Shown piece by piece: positions 8,799 to 20,435 of a DNA stretch of 64,000 nucleotides; within the stretch, counting starts at the first letter, position 1; each line of letters opens with the position of its first letter. The notes beneath the pieces are model-generated. The model worked only from the letters and a program-made list of their open reading frames with translations. It was not told the origin of the DNA and did not search any database. The translations under genes were made by a program, and so were the position numbers. Source of the stretch: Bactericera cockerelli (Eukaryota; Arthropoda; Insecta; Hemiptera; Triozidae); the NCBI GenBank assembly GCA_024516035.1, contig CM044961.1, positions 17,613,374 to 17,677,373 of the forward strand, read 5' to 3'.

Positions 8799-11700
8799 CT
8801 GGAACCCCACGGAATGGAGCCGTTAGTTTTATTTTTTATGAATGAATACCTAATGCAGTAGAATCCCGCTAACTCGAAATTCAAGGGTCATTTCGAGTTA
8901 TCGAGAGCTTCAAGTGATTGTGACATCATAATAGTTATTATTATTAACTCGAAAATTATAACTAGTATAACTACCTATTAGAAGTTTTAGTAAAAGTACC
9001 TAGAGTTGGTGGGATAGAAGATTCGTTATCATGGTATCATACGTGTAGCTAAGATAGGAAGGGTCAGTAACATTTTAAGAAACGCTCAGCATTTTTCTTA
9101 AAAGCTTTCTTATATCTATTTGTTGCCATAGTGCATAGTGGCGTTTAAGACCTTCGTAATTTTTCAGCTAGCTGTGTTGGTTAGGGTTCACTGGCCTCTG
9201 TTTGATATACACTAGGATTGTACCATCCCCACAAAAGCTTGAATCTATCTCCTAAATTGCTATTGTATTGTTTTTATTTAAAATAATTACGAGTCACATT
9301 ATTCAATCACAATACCACCACTAACAGAGACAGTCTATCACTTCTTGTACCATTCCACAAATACACATAGAGTTATCGTGGTATTAAGATGTATCATTTT
9401 CACACGAACTAAGGCTTCTAATAAACCACAAAGACTACCTATTAATAACTTCACCCATATTTACACTACCGTACTGTATTGACTTATAGAGTCTCATATT
9501 TGCGGTTTCATGAGTGTCCATTACAATCCTGGTAATGACGTAATTCAAGTTATTCGTGTCATTGATTCTCGACCCAAGCTTTGGTCAGTTATTACAAAAT
9601 AGACCAATTCCAGTAAATGTTTATCGTTAGGGCAGCGGATTCATAACCTGGCAGTCGATGGTTCGAGACTCAATCAGTATAGTAGAATCTCGCTAACTAG
9701 ACGATAGGTCGATAATCCCCCTTGAAAGAAATCTTCGGCCCTTGACGAACTTCGCTCCTTATTCAAAATCCCGATAACTCGAAATGACGCTTGTGTCCCT
9801 TGAATTTCCAGTTAGAAGGATTCTACTGTATTTGTATAAAAATAAAACAGGGTTTGAGTCATTGTGACAACAGTCTTCCGACGAACACAAACTAATATGA
9901 CAAAATCTTTTAGAAAGGATATCGTACATAGGTCGACACTCATTATATACACTAGCCAAAACAAAATAGGGCCCACCCAACTTTTTCTAAATAACAAAGC
10001 ATAAGTATTATTTTTTTATACAGAAAGTTAAGGAATGTATTTATTTAAGGCATACTCATTTTATTTAATTAAAGGTGACAGTATTTTAAAGGAAAAAAAG
10101 GTTATTTCAACCATTTAAAAGAATTTTGACAAAACTGTCATGTTTACCTTAATTATTCAGTTTGTGTTTAAAGTCTTCTGAATCGCTGTAAAGTTATGAT
10201 GATCAATTCTCAGTAATGAGTGTGTGTCCCTCTTTTCCTTGCACACTCTTTTATTCTGTTTGGCATGCTTTGAATGAGATTGACAAGGTTTTCTTGAGGA
10301 ATTTCATCCCAACACACTTTCAAGGCCCGTGTGAGTTCTTCTTGAGATCCAATGGCCAATCTCTGTAGTTTAAGTCTCATTTTGAGTTGATCCCATACGT
10401 GTTCGATCGGATTTAGGTCGGGGCTTATTGCAGGCCAGTCCATTACTTCGATATTCGCCTCTGAAGAGCTAGCCTGGTAGCGCGCGCGACATGAGGGCGA
10501 GCATTGTCATGCATCAGAACAAAATTGGGGCCCAAACGATGTGCAAATGGTATCACCTGAGGTTCAATGACTTGCTCAATGTAACTCTCCGAGGTTACTC
10601 TGCTGTCACGGAAAATTACAAGCTCTGTTCTACCGATTAAATTTATCCCTCCCCATACCATGACACTTGGGCCACCATACCGATCAGTTTCGTGAATGCA
10701 GGGCTCAGAAAATCTTTCTCCTGTACGTTTCCATACTCTAATCTGTCTATCATCACTATGAAACTTAATCTTGCACTCATCCGAAAAGAGCACCCACTGC
10801 CAGTTGTCCATACCCCATTGGATGTGCTCTCGCGCGGATCTTGATCTTGCCGCGCGGTGAGCTGCTGTCATTTTTGGCGTCACCAAACGTCCTCTTGACC
10901 TCACCTGAGATGCTCTGAGCCTGTTCCTAATGGTTTGGTCGCTTACTTGAACGTTTGAGTATGCTTCCAATTGATTTGGTATCGCAGGACCTGAGACAAA
11001 TCTCTGTTGTAGGGCAATTCTTCGAATAAAATGGTCCTCCCGCTCCGAAGTAATGCGATGTCGTCCAGAGTCAGGTCTTCTGTCACCACTACCCGTCTCT
11101 TGAAAACGGTTCCATAAGTTTCTAATGGCACTTCGGGACACACGAAGCCGATTCGCGACCAATCTCTGGGAGGCTCCATTTTCCAGCAAGGTTATGGCAC
11201 AAGAACGAGATTCTGCATTTAAATGTCGACGAATACCCGGCATAGTGTCACAAAAAAGATACAAAACACCCGAAAAGACTTTTTTATTGAAAATTATTGG
11301 TCTAAGAATAAATTAAGAACAACCACTAAAAAATAACTTTACTGTCACAAAAGAGCACTATCTCTAGAAAAGGTAAATAAAAACTAATTATCCAGTGATA
11401 TTCAAAATAAAACCATACCAACTGTCTCAGAGTATCAATAAACAAGATTAGGACATTTGAATAACCTAAAGTTTAACTTTAAGGTGTCCTATACACGATG
11501 TCGTCAAAATTTTCAGGTGGGCCCTATTTTGTTTTGGCTAGTGTAGTTTAACATAAGTACACATCAGTTATTGCTGATATATCCTCCCAAAGGATATATC
11601 AGTGTAGATGTATGTATATAAAAAATAAAAAATCGAAAAAAAATATCGAACCCGGACCCTCTACTCACCCGGCCACGGCGGGGACATCGTATCCTCCCTT

Positions 11701-14700
11701 GATGTTGTCAGGGCCCACAGGGACAGCAGCTGTCAGCAGGAGGCGGGGCTTCTTCACTTCCTGAGCTTCCGCTTCGAAGGCTTCTCTCAATTCTGCAGAA
11801 ATATTTTTTTTTTTTTGATAAATTATAATTCAATAGTTGTTATATTTTTACAACTTATAAAGAACTTCACCAAGGACATCTTCGGACATCTTCTCGAGGC
11901 AGTGTGCTCAGCACTGAGGCAACATTACCTCTCTGAACAGCGAAACCAAGCCGTTGTCTGAAATATTCCCCGGCGCGTCTGATTATAAAATGTGAATTTT
12001 TATTAAATTTAATGTTCCAGCGTCGATGGCGCGTTGAAATGCACCGGTTCTCGTGGGATCATCGAAGTTAAGCAACGTACAGCGAGGTGAAAACTTCGTG
12101 TTGCTGGCCAGGCTGGGTGAGGTTAAAGTGGGTAGCAGGTTCAGAGACTATAAAATGACAGGCCTTGGCCAAGTTAACCAGACACGTAATACCTAGGTAT
12201 TTTTTTTTTCTTCAGAAAATGTCATTTAGCTTGAACAATTATCAGGACTATTTGGTCTGATCAGGCGATTTTTCGGACGATGCAACAATCAGGATATCAG
12301 GCGCTCAAGAACATTGAGCGCCAAAAAGGGTCTGCTTTGGACCTACCTTTCAGGAGGAGTACATAGTTCTTCTTGTCTTCAGTTCCGGCGGGGTATTCCC
12401 AATCAATGTCCAAGCCGTCGAAATTCCTCGCCCTCAAGAAGGGGACAGCGGAGTAGATGAAGGTCTGACGGGAGTATCTGGATTTGGACATCTCTTTGAA
12501 CTTCTGGGTACCGAACGACCATCCTCCTGAAGAGCGACACGGAGAGAGTTGAATTTGGGTTCATATTTTTTTTTTTTTTTAGAAATCCGCTCACAGTGTA
12601 TAATTCTTTTTTTTAAATAATAATAATAGTTTATTTATTCATTTTCTTTATATATATAAAAAAAAAAACATTTATACAAAGGTACTTCTCCTAAGCTTTG
12701 AAGGGCTTCTAAGAGATTTATCTTTTTTATCTATAGTTTTTGAGTATCATTGGCCCACTCGAGGACTCCATGTGAGAAATCGTGGGATATCGAATCAAAA
12801 ATAATTCATGTCATATATTATGCTAGCAGTACACTCTCGCCGAGACAAGGCGAGGGCAGCCGAGCGCAAGAGTGTACTTGTGCACCTCGCCTACGCTCGG
12901 CTAGCACTCGCGTGCAAGTCTCGCGTACTTTTCCCGGTCCCTCGCGTCGGCCTCGGGTGGTCTCGCTGCCGAGAGCCTCGGCGAGAGTGTACTGCTAGCA
13001 TTAGGCGAGAGTGTACTGTTAGCATTAAATAAAAAGTTACAAAAACTACACATATTCTAAAAATTTATGTCTAGCTTTTTAATTTTTGACTTGAGTTTTC
13101 GTGTTCAATATAGTTAAAAGACATAATATTTATTTTGGAAATCGCTATAGTTTAGAGTTTAGACTTTAAGAGTTTAAAGTGAAGTATAGATTGAAGTCCA
13201 TAGATAATAGAACCACTGGTATCAACTTTAAATTCGCCACCTACCAAAATACCTTCATAAATAATATTATAATTTGCATATTGTGTACTAACCTATCTAC
13301 TGGTTCTTCACTTAGTTGCCTGTTTCTCTAGACTTTACTTTTCCCATGAGAGGATGGACCTTCCCAGAACCAAGGTCCTGTCGGATAAACTTTGACACTG
13401 CCGCGACTGAGCTGTATATCAATATCGTTACTAGTGGCGACTTGCGAAGAAAAATCGAATATATAATAGAATCGTCTTAATTTTGTTTTACTGACGATGC
13501 AAATTTAAAAAAATAATATAGATGTAAGTGTAATTGGTGTAACTATAGTTATTAAAAAAGCGATATTCTAATGTTTTTTTTTTCTGCAATATTGATACAT
13601 ACCTACATCGCTTTTATTAGTTCAGTCTGCTGAGAAAATACTCCTTTAAATTTAAAATACAACAGTTTAATCTGGCATAGTGATTTGCGACTCGTATAGG
13701 AGTATAGAAAGGAGTGGTGAGTATGGTATATACCTGTATACTAGTACCTACTCGGTACTCGATATATTAGGTACCTATGTGTATGTAGCAGGTATGTAAT
13801 CATACAGCTAGTTTTTACAATGGACTCAAGTCTGTCAGACTCTTGTCCAGACTCAATTCTGCCAAGTATTCTAGTCTGTTTGACTCGAGTCGCTAAAATA
13901 CCCGAGTCCGCAAATTACTAATCTGTCACTCTCTTTCAGAATACCTACCAGTAATAATAATATAATATCGCTTTATTCATACTGCCCGATTAGGACTATT
14001 AAGTCCCATTCTTCCAGCAGTAAGCCCAAGACGTATTATTATGTGTTAAAATCCCAAATAGCAGGATAACTTGTCATGTACCGGCTGGGTTTTGAACCCG
14101 CGACCCCTGGAATCTCTGGATTCACAGAGTGCCGCCTTTACCACTGAGCTACCGGGACAGACGAGAAGATTTTTTTTTTTTTTTTTTAAGATTTTTAAAG
14201 ATTTTATTTATTTATTAACAATATTGGATTTTTACAAAGGTTCTTTTCCTAAGCTAATGATAAAAGCTTCTAAGACTTATAAGAATATTTTTTAGAAGAA
14301 ATTCCACAAATACGCCACTGTCCCCAGGTTAGACTCAAGTTCGAGTACCTACCTCAGTGCTCACTCGTATGTGATGGTGAAGTCTATCTGATGCAATTGC
14401 AGCCCGGCCCAGTGTCGTGTGAAATTTATTAATAAGTCGGTAATTCAATTAAACTGAAATAGTTGCACAATGAGCAGGTTTGCCATATTGTACAAGTTGT
14501 CTGACCAAGATCCTAGGCTGGGCTCATAACGTGACATGTATTCTGCAGAGCTTACCGTCAGGGGTTGTCAAACCGTGTTTGGGGGGAATAATGCAGAGGT
14601 AGTACCTATACAATCCAGCCCTGACCAGTCTAATCAATAACAGTCTGTATAATAGTAGTTTTGTAATAATTATGTAGGTATGTAGGTTGTATAAATTTAA

Positions 14701-17010
14701 TAATTAAATTTGCCGACCTCAGAAGCTTGTTCGATAAGGCGGCGGACTTATAACCTGGAGGTCGGTGGTTCAAGTCCCGGGTTCAGCGTAGATTTAGTAA
14801 AGCGAGTTTGAGTAGTTGTGATATCACGAAAGTGATTAACACAAATACGATAACTTTAATTTAATTAAATTTGCAATTCAAATTCAAATAAAAATCAAAC
14901 TATGTCCTTCTGATGAGAGAAAATAAGCTCGAAGCAGCTGTCCAGGTAAGTTCTGATATTCATGTACAATATAGATATAAATTACATTTAGTACAATTCA
15001 TCACTTTTCTGTTTGTAAATACTGATAATGATTAAACTCAAGATGGTTACAAACTATGCATCGACCTGATAGAACTCTAGGCTAGGAGAAGTCAGTAGAA
15101 TATCGCAAAGACAACAGCATCTCTTCTGATGTTAGGTAAAACACGAGCCACCCTCGGTAGCCTAGAAACCGAGCACTAATATTGCCAACTTTGGTGCCAT
15201 TTTCATAAGTAGGACCAAAGTTATTGAATAAAAAGAAAATGGGGGTCCAACTTTGGTACATCTCCTTATATCTTACATAATTATCTTAAATAATATAATA
15301 TATTTACATCAGTCTAGTGGCCGATTCTACTAATAAATGGCAAAAACGAGATTTCACGAAACCTCGGTTTTGTCATTTTTTGATAGAATCGGCCATAATT
15401 TGATGAAACCTTTTGGAACTAGGGTTGTTTCGTAAAATTGATAGAACCGGCCACAGGTTGTATTTGATGTACATGAATATCAAAACATCCCTGAAGCCCT
15501 GACTGTTGGACAGAACCAACCAGAACATGAACAGAATTACACTCTCTTTTTTTTATATGTTCCTGTATCTTTGCTTAATCTTATTGTTTTTCTTTATAAT
15601 TTCATTCTATTTTACTATCATGAAAAATATTGATAACTTTACTTAAGTACCTACTTCCCAAGAAGGGCCTCCAAGAAGAAGTGAAATGAAAACAGTTATT
15701 TAATAATGAAGGAAAGTAGAGAAAAGTTGTTCTCTGGAGAGTTTTATTTTTGACTGAAACAAAATTCAGAACTTCGAAAAATATAAAACTGGCTGATTAG
15801 CCAATATGTATAATTGTATATATTTTTGTTTCACCTAATAAAGCTTAAAAAAAAAGAAGAAGAAGAAAAAAAAAAGAACTCACCTATGGCGAGCAGCGTC
15901 TTCAGCTTGGGATTGGCCTTCTTCAACTGGTCAATCTTCTCATACAGCCCCACCTTGCCGTCCTTGGTCTCGTCATTGGACTCGAAGCTGACAGCTTGCC
16001 CTTCTTGAGCCAGCCGAAGCGAAGATGATTGGGGCGTGCAGAGGTTCAGCCTCTATGTCCTCGGGCTGGAAACTTCCCGATCTTGGGCGGTACTAGGGAC
16101 CAGTTGGGTGTAGTAGCAGACGACCTGGGGGGGGGGGGGAGGATGAGCTTTAGAAAGAGGGACAATGGCTAAACTTCCTGCAGGCCTTTGGGTGTTTTTA
16201 AAAGGTTTAATAATCTAGTCTTTCCTGGTAGTTCAGTGGTCAACGTGTCTTTCCTGGTAGTTCAGTGGTCAACGTGTCGCTTCGGTAATCCAGAGAGTTC
16301 GGGTTTGAAACCGAGCCCTGAAATGACAAGTTTCCTAGCGCCACATTATGCATTGAAGCGTCAATTTTGGTAATTTCGAAACAATAGACTTCGAAAAGGT
16401 GGGTTTTTAGTGGGTGGAAATCCCACACCCCAGGCCAGGATGAATTGGACCTTGGTGTCTTTCAAAGATTTTTTCCTGCCTTTCCACAAAAAAGACATGA
16501 AAATAAAAACACTGACAACAATTTTCACCGTTTTGTGGCTAGCTCAGCAACACGGGACTTGCACTCACCTTGTACTTGGGGTCATCCTTGCCCGCTCCTC
16601 CACACTGACTTGCACTCACCTTGTACTTAGGGTCATCCTTGCCCGCCTTCACACAGGACTTGCACTCACCTTGTACTTAGGGTCATCCTTGCCCGCCTTC
16701 ACACAGGACTTGCACTCACCTTGTACTTAGGGTCATCCTTGCCCGCCTTCACACAGGACTTGCACTCACCTTGTACTTGGGGTCATCGTTGCCCGCCTTC
16801 ACACAGGACTTGCACTCACCTTGTACTTGGGGTCATCCTTGCCCGCCTTCACACTGGACTTGCCGCTGGCGGCCGCCTCCACGGCGCTGCTGGAGGCGGA
16901 GGTGCGGCTCTTGAGCTTGAACCTGTTGATGGAGGCGGACACATCCTGGTCCCCGGACTCCTCGGACGGCTTGGACTTGATGGAGGGCCGCCGCAGCCGC
17001 CTCCTCACAG
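8488..17010 (-). CDS. Cht7: Chitinase 7 (group III), 5' half: linker and first GH18 domain, partial
   Basis: Group III insect chitinases have an N-terminal membrane anchor, two GH18 domains and a C-terminal CBM14, and act in cuticle and chitin fibre organisation. Five exons on the minus strand, in gene order 17010-16820, 16124-15884, 12526-12347, 11792-11669 and 8798-8488, join in phase. They give a basic, Ser-rich linker, VVCYYT at the start of the barrel, [17 protein letters not shown], the catalytic [11 protein letters not shown] (all residues of DxxDxDxE present), [31 protein letters not shown] and [13 protein letters not shown]. It stops at LAYYE; the rest of the domain is not found left of 8488. 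Upstream exons encoding the N-terminal anchor are not seen either. Exons 16124-15884 and 8798-8488 carry small frameshifts. The 3' end of what is probably the same gene lies at 60-61 kb. Confidence 0.9.
8856..9828. mobile_element. Non-autonomous pogo/Tigger-like element
   Basis: CAGTAGAATCCCGCTAACTC at 8856 is mirrored by an inverted CAGTAGAATCCTTCTAACTG ending at 9828; both arms go on with a GAAATTCAAGGG. Another similar terminus (AGTAGAATCTCGCTAACTAG) lies at 9684, so two elements may be nested. The right side has TA; the left side does not show a clean TA. It carries no transposase. Confidence 0.6.
9948..11546. mobile_element. Tc1/mariner-superfamily DNA transposon, nearly intact
   Basis: Terminal inverted repeats of 30 bp begin TACACTAGCCAAAACAAAAT at 9948 and mirror at 11517-11546, with GGGCCCACC next. 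It lies in a Cht7 intron with the transposase on the same strand as the gene. The length of about 1.6 kb is normal for Tc1 elements. Confidence 0.93.
10210..11240 (-). pseudogene. Tc1-type transposase with one frameshift
   Basis: Transposases of this family cut and paste the element at TA sites. The likely start is the Met at 11240 (MPGIRRHLN). An N-terminal paired-like helix-turn-helix ([20 protein letters not shown]) is followed by the DDE core: [18 protein letters not shown] and [12 protein letters not shown], giving the DD34E pattern. The reading frame shifts near 10445-10460, between the second Asp region and the Glu motif, then runs to a stop at 10210 through [14 protein letters not shown] single missing base explains it. 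All catalytic residues remain, so it is either a very recent loss or an assembly error. Confidence 0.92.
11574..11602. repeat. Short hairpin, 12-bp arms
   Basis: CTGATATATCCT, CCCAA, then AGGATATATCAG, just outside the Tc1 element. Confidence 0.7.
11669..11792 (-). CDS. Cht7: Cht7 exon d
   Basis: The acceptor is TTTCTGCAG and the donor GCCGG|GTGAGT. It encodes [20 protein letters not shown], then [20 protein letters not shown]. Clean frame and phase match with exons c and e. Confidence 0.95.
12017..12175 (+). mobile_element. 5S-rRNA-derived SINE
   Basis: CCAGCGTCGATGGCGCGTTG, CACCGGTTCTCG, GAAGTTAAGCAACGTACAGC follow the 5S rRNA 5' two thirds. The body GGCTGGGTGAGGTTAAAGTG, GGTAGCAGGTT is shared with the other copies. 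Confidence 0.85.
12347..12526 (-). CDS. Cht7: Cht7 exon c with GH18 catalytic motif
   Basis: The acceptor is GCTCTTCAG and the donor AAAG|GTAGGT. It encodes [20 protein letters not shown], then [20 protein letters not shown] and [18 protein letters not shown]. The Glu of DIDWE is the family's catalytic acid and is present. Confidence 0.96.
12820..13025. mobile_element. GC-rich MITE with 25-bp terminal inverted repeats
   Basis: ATGCTAGCAGTACACTCTCG, CCGAG at 12820-12844 is mirrored at 12977-13001; a second right end lies at 13003-13025. The interior is full of CTCG and CGAG steps, in sharp contrast with AT-rich flanks. It has no coding content. Confidence 0.8.
13950..14165 (-). mobile_element. 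tRNA-derived SINE (family 2)
   Basis: Read on the minus strand: CTGTCCCGGTAGCTCAGTGG, B-box GGGTTCAAAACCCAGCC, then GACAAGTTATCCTGCTATTT and a 3' part ending near a TTATACTGCCCG-like end. It pairs with the copy at 58857-59040 on the plus strand. The 13040-13940 stretch shows no gene or recognisable repeat. Confidence 0.8.
14712..14830 (+). mobile_element. tRNA-derived SINE (family 1)
   Basis: GCCGACCTCAGAAGCTTGTT, B-box GGTTCAAGTCCC, then TTTAGTAAAGCGAGTTTGAG. Same family as 3957-4075. Confidence 0.75.
15316..15454. mobile_element. Small foldback/MITE-like element
   Basis: AGTGGCCGATTCTACTAATA at the left is mirrored by a right end reading TTGATAGAACCGGCCAC; an internal TTGATAGAATCGGCC is a third copy. 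About 140 bp. Confidence 0.6.
15546..15875 (+). mobile_element. LINE 3' tail, interrupted
   Basis: CTTAATCTTATTGTTTTTCT near 15573 and CACCTAATAAAGCTTAAAAA near 15830 correspond to the two parts of the tail at 7130-7222, split by about 185 bp of other sequence. Confidence 0.5.
15884..16124 (-). CDS. Cht7: Cht7 exon b (start of GH18-1), with several small indels
   Basis: The acceptor follows a C-run (CCCCCAG) and the donor is ATAG|GTGAGT. It opens VVCYYT, then the family's NWSQYRPKIGKF and PEDI text is present only in pieces spread over all three frames. The second half, [20 protein letters not shown] and [15 protein letters not shown], is clean. At least four one-base differences fall within about 120 bp. 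The splice sites and second half are intact, so local consensus errors are more likely than gene death. Confidence 0.85.
16215..16330 (+). mobile_element. tRNA-derived SINE (family 2) with tandemly doubled head
   Basis: TCTTTCCTGGTAGTTCAGTG, GTCAACGTGTC occurs twice in a row (16219 and 16249) before the B-box region TCGGGTTTGAAACCGAGCCC. The first copy is a bare A-box half. Confidence 0.7.
16555..16865 (-). repeat. Six tandem copies of the Cht7 exon a 3' end with its 5' splice site
   Basis: On the minus strand each 50-bp unit reads GTGAAGGCGGGCAAGGATGA, CCCCAAGTACAAG and then the donor GTGAGTGCAAG. GCACTCACC recurs at 16561, 16612, 16662, 16712, 16762 and 16812 (spacing 51, then 50 four times). 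The copy at 16812 is contiguous with the rest of the exon. Every copy keeps a perfect AAG|GTGAGT donor. The unit length is not a multiple of three. Confidence 0.95.
16820..17010 (-). CDS. Cht7: Cht7 exon a (inter-domain linker before GH18-1)
   Basis: The acceptor is TTGTCCCCCAG and the donor AAG|GTGAGT at 16819. It encodes [20 protein letters not shown], then [15 protein letters not shown] and [10 protein letters not shown], a basic, Ser-rich linker ending directly at the VVCYYT barrel strand of exon b. It starts in phase 1, so at least one upstream exon is missing. Confidence 0.88.
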
Positions 17011-18999
17011 CTGGGGGACAAGAGGACGAGTTTTATGTTTTTTATGCGACCAAGGGCCAAAGTGTGACACAGGATTTGATGTAATCTAAATGCCAAATTA
17101 TTATTATTTTTTTTTTTAAATACAACATCAACACTTGCCAGCTTTTTAGGGCTAGACAAGCAATTACAGATGCGAATATATTAATTGTGTGTTTATGTAC
17201 AATCATATAATATATAGGTATACAATACATACTGATAGCAATTATGTAACAGGATTAGATTTAATCTAAATGCCAAATTATAGAACAGGATTAGATTTAA
17301 TTTAAGTGGATACTATCCCTTAACCCTGAGTTCGATTTAATTTGAGTGTAAAAATTTTCGGATGGGGATAAACAAACTGCGTTATGGCTAATTTAACCTA
17401 ATAATCCAGCTAAATAATTTATTATAATCTCCTCAATTGTTTGTAACTCCCATACCCCCTTAAACAAAAAACAGTCTCGGAACCATCTCCGAGATCTAGG
17501 AACGAGATTGTATCGTCCTGTCTCGGATCCCAAAAAATTATATCGGAGACACCTAGGAGACCATTCGGAGACTGCTCCGGGACAGTCTACGTCCGCACCG
17601 TAGCGTCGATTGCTGGTGCTCGAGATTGCTCCAAGATCGGTCTCGGGAACTGTCTCCGAGATCATTCTCGGGGACCGTCTCCGAGCCTTCTCGGAACCGT
17701 CTCCGAGAACATTCTCGGGGACTGTCTCCGAGCCTTCTCGGAACCGTCTCCGAGAACATTCTCGGGGACTGTCTCTTCTAGACCACAGACCGTTTTAAAT
17801 ACCCTGGGAATTTTAGCTGTAAAACCACCTAAAAATAATACGATACATTTTTATAATAGAACATTTTTTTTATTGTGAAATTTAAAATAAAATAATTAAG
17901 AACAAAACAAAAATAAAAGAAGAATACACCTTAAAGAATGAAAAATCCCAATAAGAGACTAGAAACAATTGGAATAAAGAGATTGCCATAGGCAATAACC
18001 AATAACCCCGCCCTTTAGTTAGGACATATGTATAGGACATAGGATACGAATTCAATTTTTAATATTAATTTTTCGAGTTTAAGTCAGTTCTAACTCAGTT
18101 AGGGTCCATTTCTGACCCCTAGTTGATAGAGATAATCCATGCTTATTTGACCCAAGGAATCTAAGGTATCAATATATTTATGCAATCAATTTAGAAACAT
18201 TAGAAAAAAAATTGACATGAAAATAAAAGTATCACATAAGTTCACATCTTAAAAGTATCTCTATCTTTAGTCACAGCAGACTACCCAGACGGCACAGAAA
18301 GTGTTTAAAAAGATTTTAAAAACACTTATTTTGACAAGATTCAAACATTTTATAAAGCTTATTTTGACAAGGCTTAACATTTTAGAAACACTTTTATAAG
18401 CTTACTATTTCCTCCCCCTGAGCATTTTATTAAGCTTATTTTTACAAGGTTTTGGAAATTGAATACCTACTTAATAATTAAGGGGCTCCATATTGAATTT
18501 CATACCACCGCCATTGCCCGGAAAAAATTGAAAATTGTGATTTCACAGGAAATTTTTAAAATTAATTTGGATTTGATGAAAAATATACTATTTCAAGGCA
18601 ATTTGGTTCTACAATGATGAAAAGCTGTTGATGAAATGCTAACATTAATAAATAAGAAGACAATTTGTGTTTTTCAGTTTTATATTTTTCCATTTTCATG
18701 GTAAAAGAATTAAAAGCAAAAATATGTAACAAACAAAAACATGAAACAAACAGAATATAATACATAGAATCAGCAGATAAATTAAGCCAAGTGGACTTAA
18801 TTAATCTAAATCTATTATACATATAGGTAATTAAGAGAGAGATGTGCTGAAATGCCATCTTCCTGCCCAGCAGCAGGCTGCCCGAAGACAAAGACTACCA
18901 GAACAGAAGTTGAGATTATTAGAGATGAAATTAGGAAATAGAACCCAGAGAGAATTTTGACTATAATATGGCATTCATAAAAAAAAGAACAGTCTTCCA

Positions 19000-19745
19000 G
19001 ATTTTTTTTTTGTTTGATTAAAGTGGGTTTAACCTCAATTGCATAGTCATATCATGACCGAGGTTTTACCCTCATTTGCAGGAAACTCACAAACCTGTTA
19101 CCCACATTAAGCTCACCGAGCCTGGGTTGGGCCATTTTATTCTGAATTTACTGGGAATAGTACCAGGTAGCCACATTAACCTCACCCAGCCTGATAAAGG
19201 CTGTGTATACACATGTCAGCCTCATATTTTCTAAAGAAGGAGAATTATCTGTTTCACAACAACAAAAATGAACCAAAATCTTTAGATTACGGGGAGTAGT
19301 CAAATCTTGAATAATACAAGCTACTGTTTTAAAAATTAAAATTAATGAACACATTATAGTAAAAAATGTACTTATTACAAGTAAAAAAACTGTCTAAATT
19401 TGCAACACTTAATACTTCTTCTAAACTTACAATATTTTTTTATATGTTATAACTGGTTCATGAAAAACCCCTGTCCTGATTTGAGATAGTGAGGATGGGA
19501 ATTTCATTCTGAATTTAATGGGAACAGTACCAGATACCCACATTCACCTCACTCAGCCTGAGTAGGGCTAGATATACCAGCCTCACATTTTCGGAGAACA
19601 GATTTATTTATTTAAAATAAAAATGGGGGTTGTATACTGAATTTACTGGGAATAGTCCCAGCTACCCACATTAACCTCACTTAGCCTGATAAGGGCTAGG
19701 AATGCCTCATTTTTAAAGGGAACAGAATTGCTGTTTGAAAGAAAA
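19000..19745 (-). repeat. Clustered 5S-SINE body fragments, three partial copies
   Basis: ACCCACATTAACCTCACCCA-like text (SINE body in reverse) recurs at about 19098, 19168, 19537 and 19655, each with CTGAATTTACTGGGAATAGT-like upstream text. They look like local duplications of one degraded insert. The rest of 17800-20690 shows no gene. Confidence 0.6.
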
Positions 19746-20405
19746 AAAAAACTGTGAATTGAACACAGGATCTATTGATTATGGAACAGTATAGTCAAAT
19801 CTTCAATAATGTGAACCTATTAAAAAGCCTTTAGCTAGTCAGTTCTCTGTTCATAGTTGTCTAGCAAAACACTGGTCTTTTCCCTGTTTAAAATCCCCCA
19901 GTCAGACACCTGTTAAGAGTGTGATTCTGATTAAGTGGAATATCTGGAACAGGTTAATCTCCAGCATTTCCACATACATATCCTGGTTTGACTATAAAAA
20001 AATGTAAAATGTAAGATATTGTTTAGATATTGCTTACCCCACTAATTGGAGTGTAAAACTCACTTATGATTAATGCATGGAAATTGGTACACTTTAGAAC
20101 AGTAAACTTTTTAAAGTAGAGAAAAATTTCTTTTTAGTTACACCCTAAAACTATGATGTAGGAACTTTAGAAGAGTCAACTTGTTGGACTTTTATCAGAA
20201 ATTGTTAGATATAATTATTTTGTGTAAATCATCAATTTGTAGTCACTTTCACTTATCCCATGTCAGGTTCAATATATTTGAGGAGGGAGGCAGCTTGAAT
20301 AGGTTTCTTCAGGTTGAAGCTATGTTGGATTGGATGCACAATACATGTAAACAGGTGGAAAATATCATGTGGATTTCCTCCATAGATCATAATTATTTTA
20401 GTAGT

Positions 20406-20435
20406 AGTATCTATTGATTGCAATCAATAGATACT
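20406..20435. repeat. 30-bp perfect palindrome without loop
   Basis: AGTATCTATTGATTG followed directly by its reverse complement. Confidence 0.9.

Noticed and set aside
12810..13030. A CpG-rich promoter or coding exon
   Set aside because: It is bounded by 25-bp terminal inverted repeats and its composition comes from CTCG/CGAG repetition.
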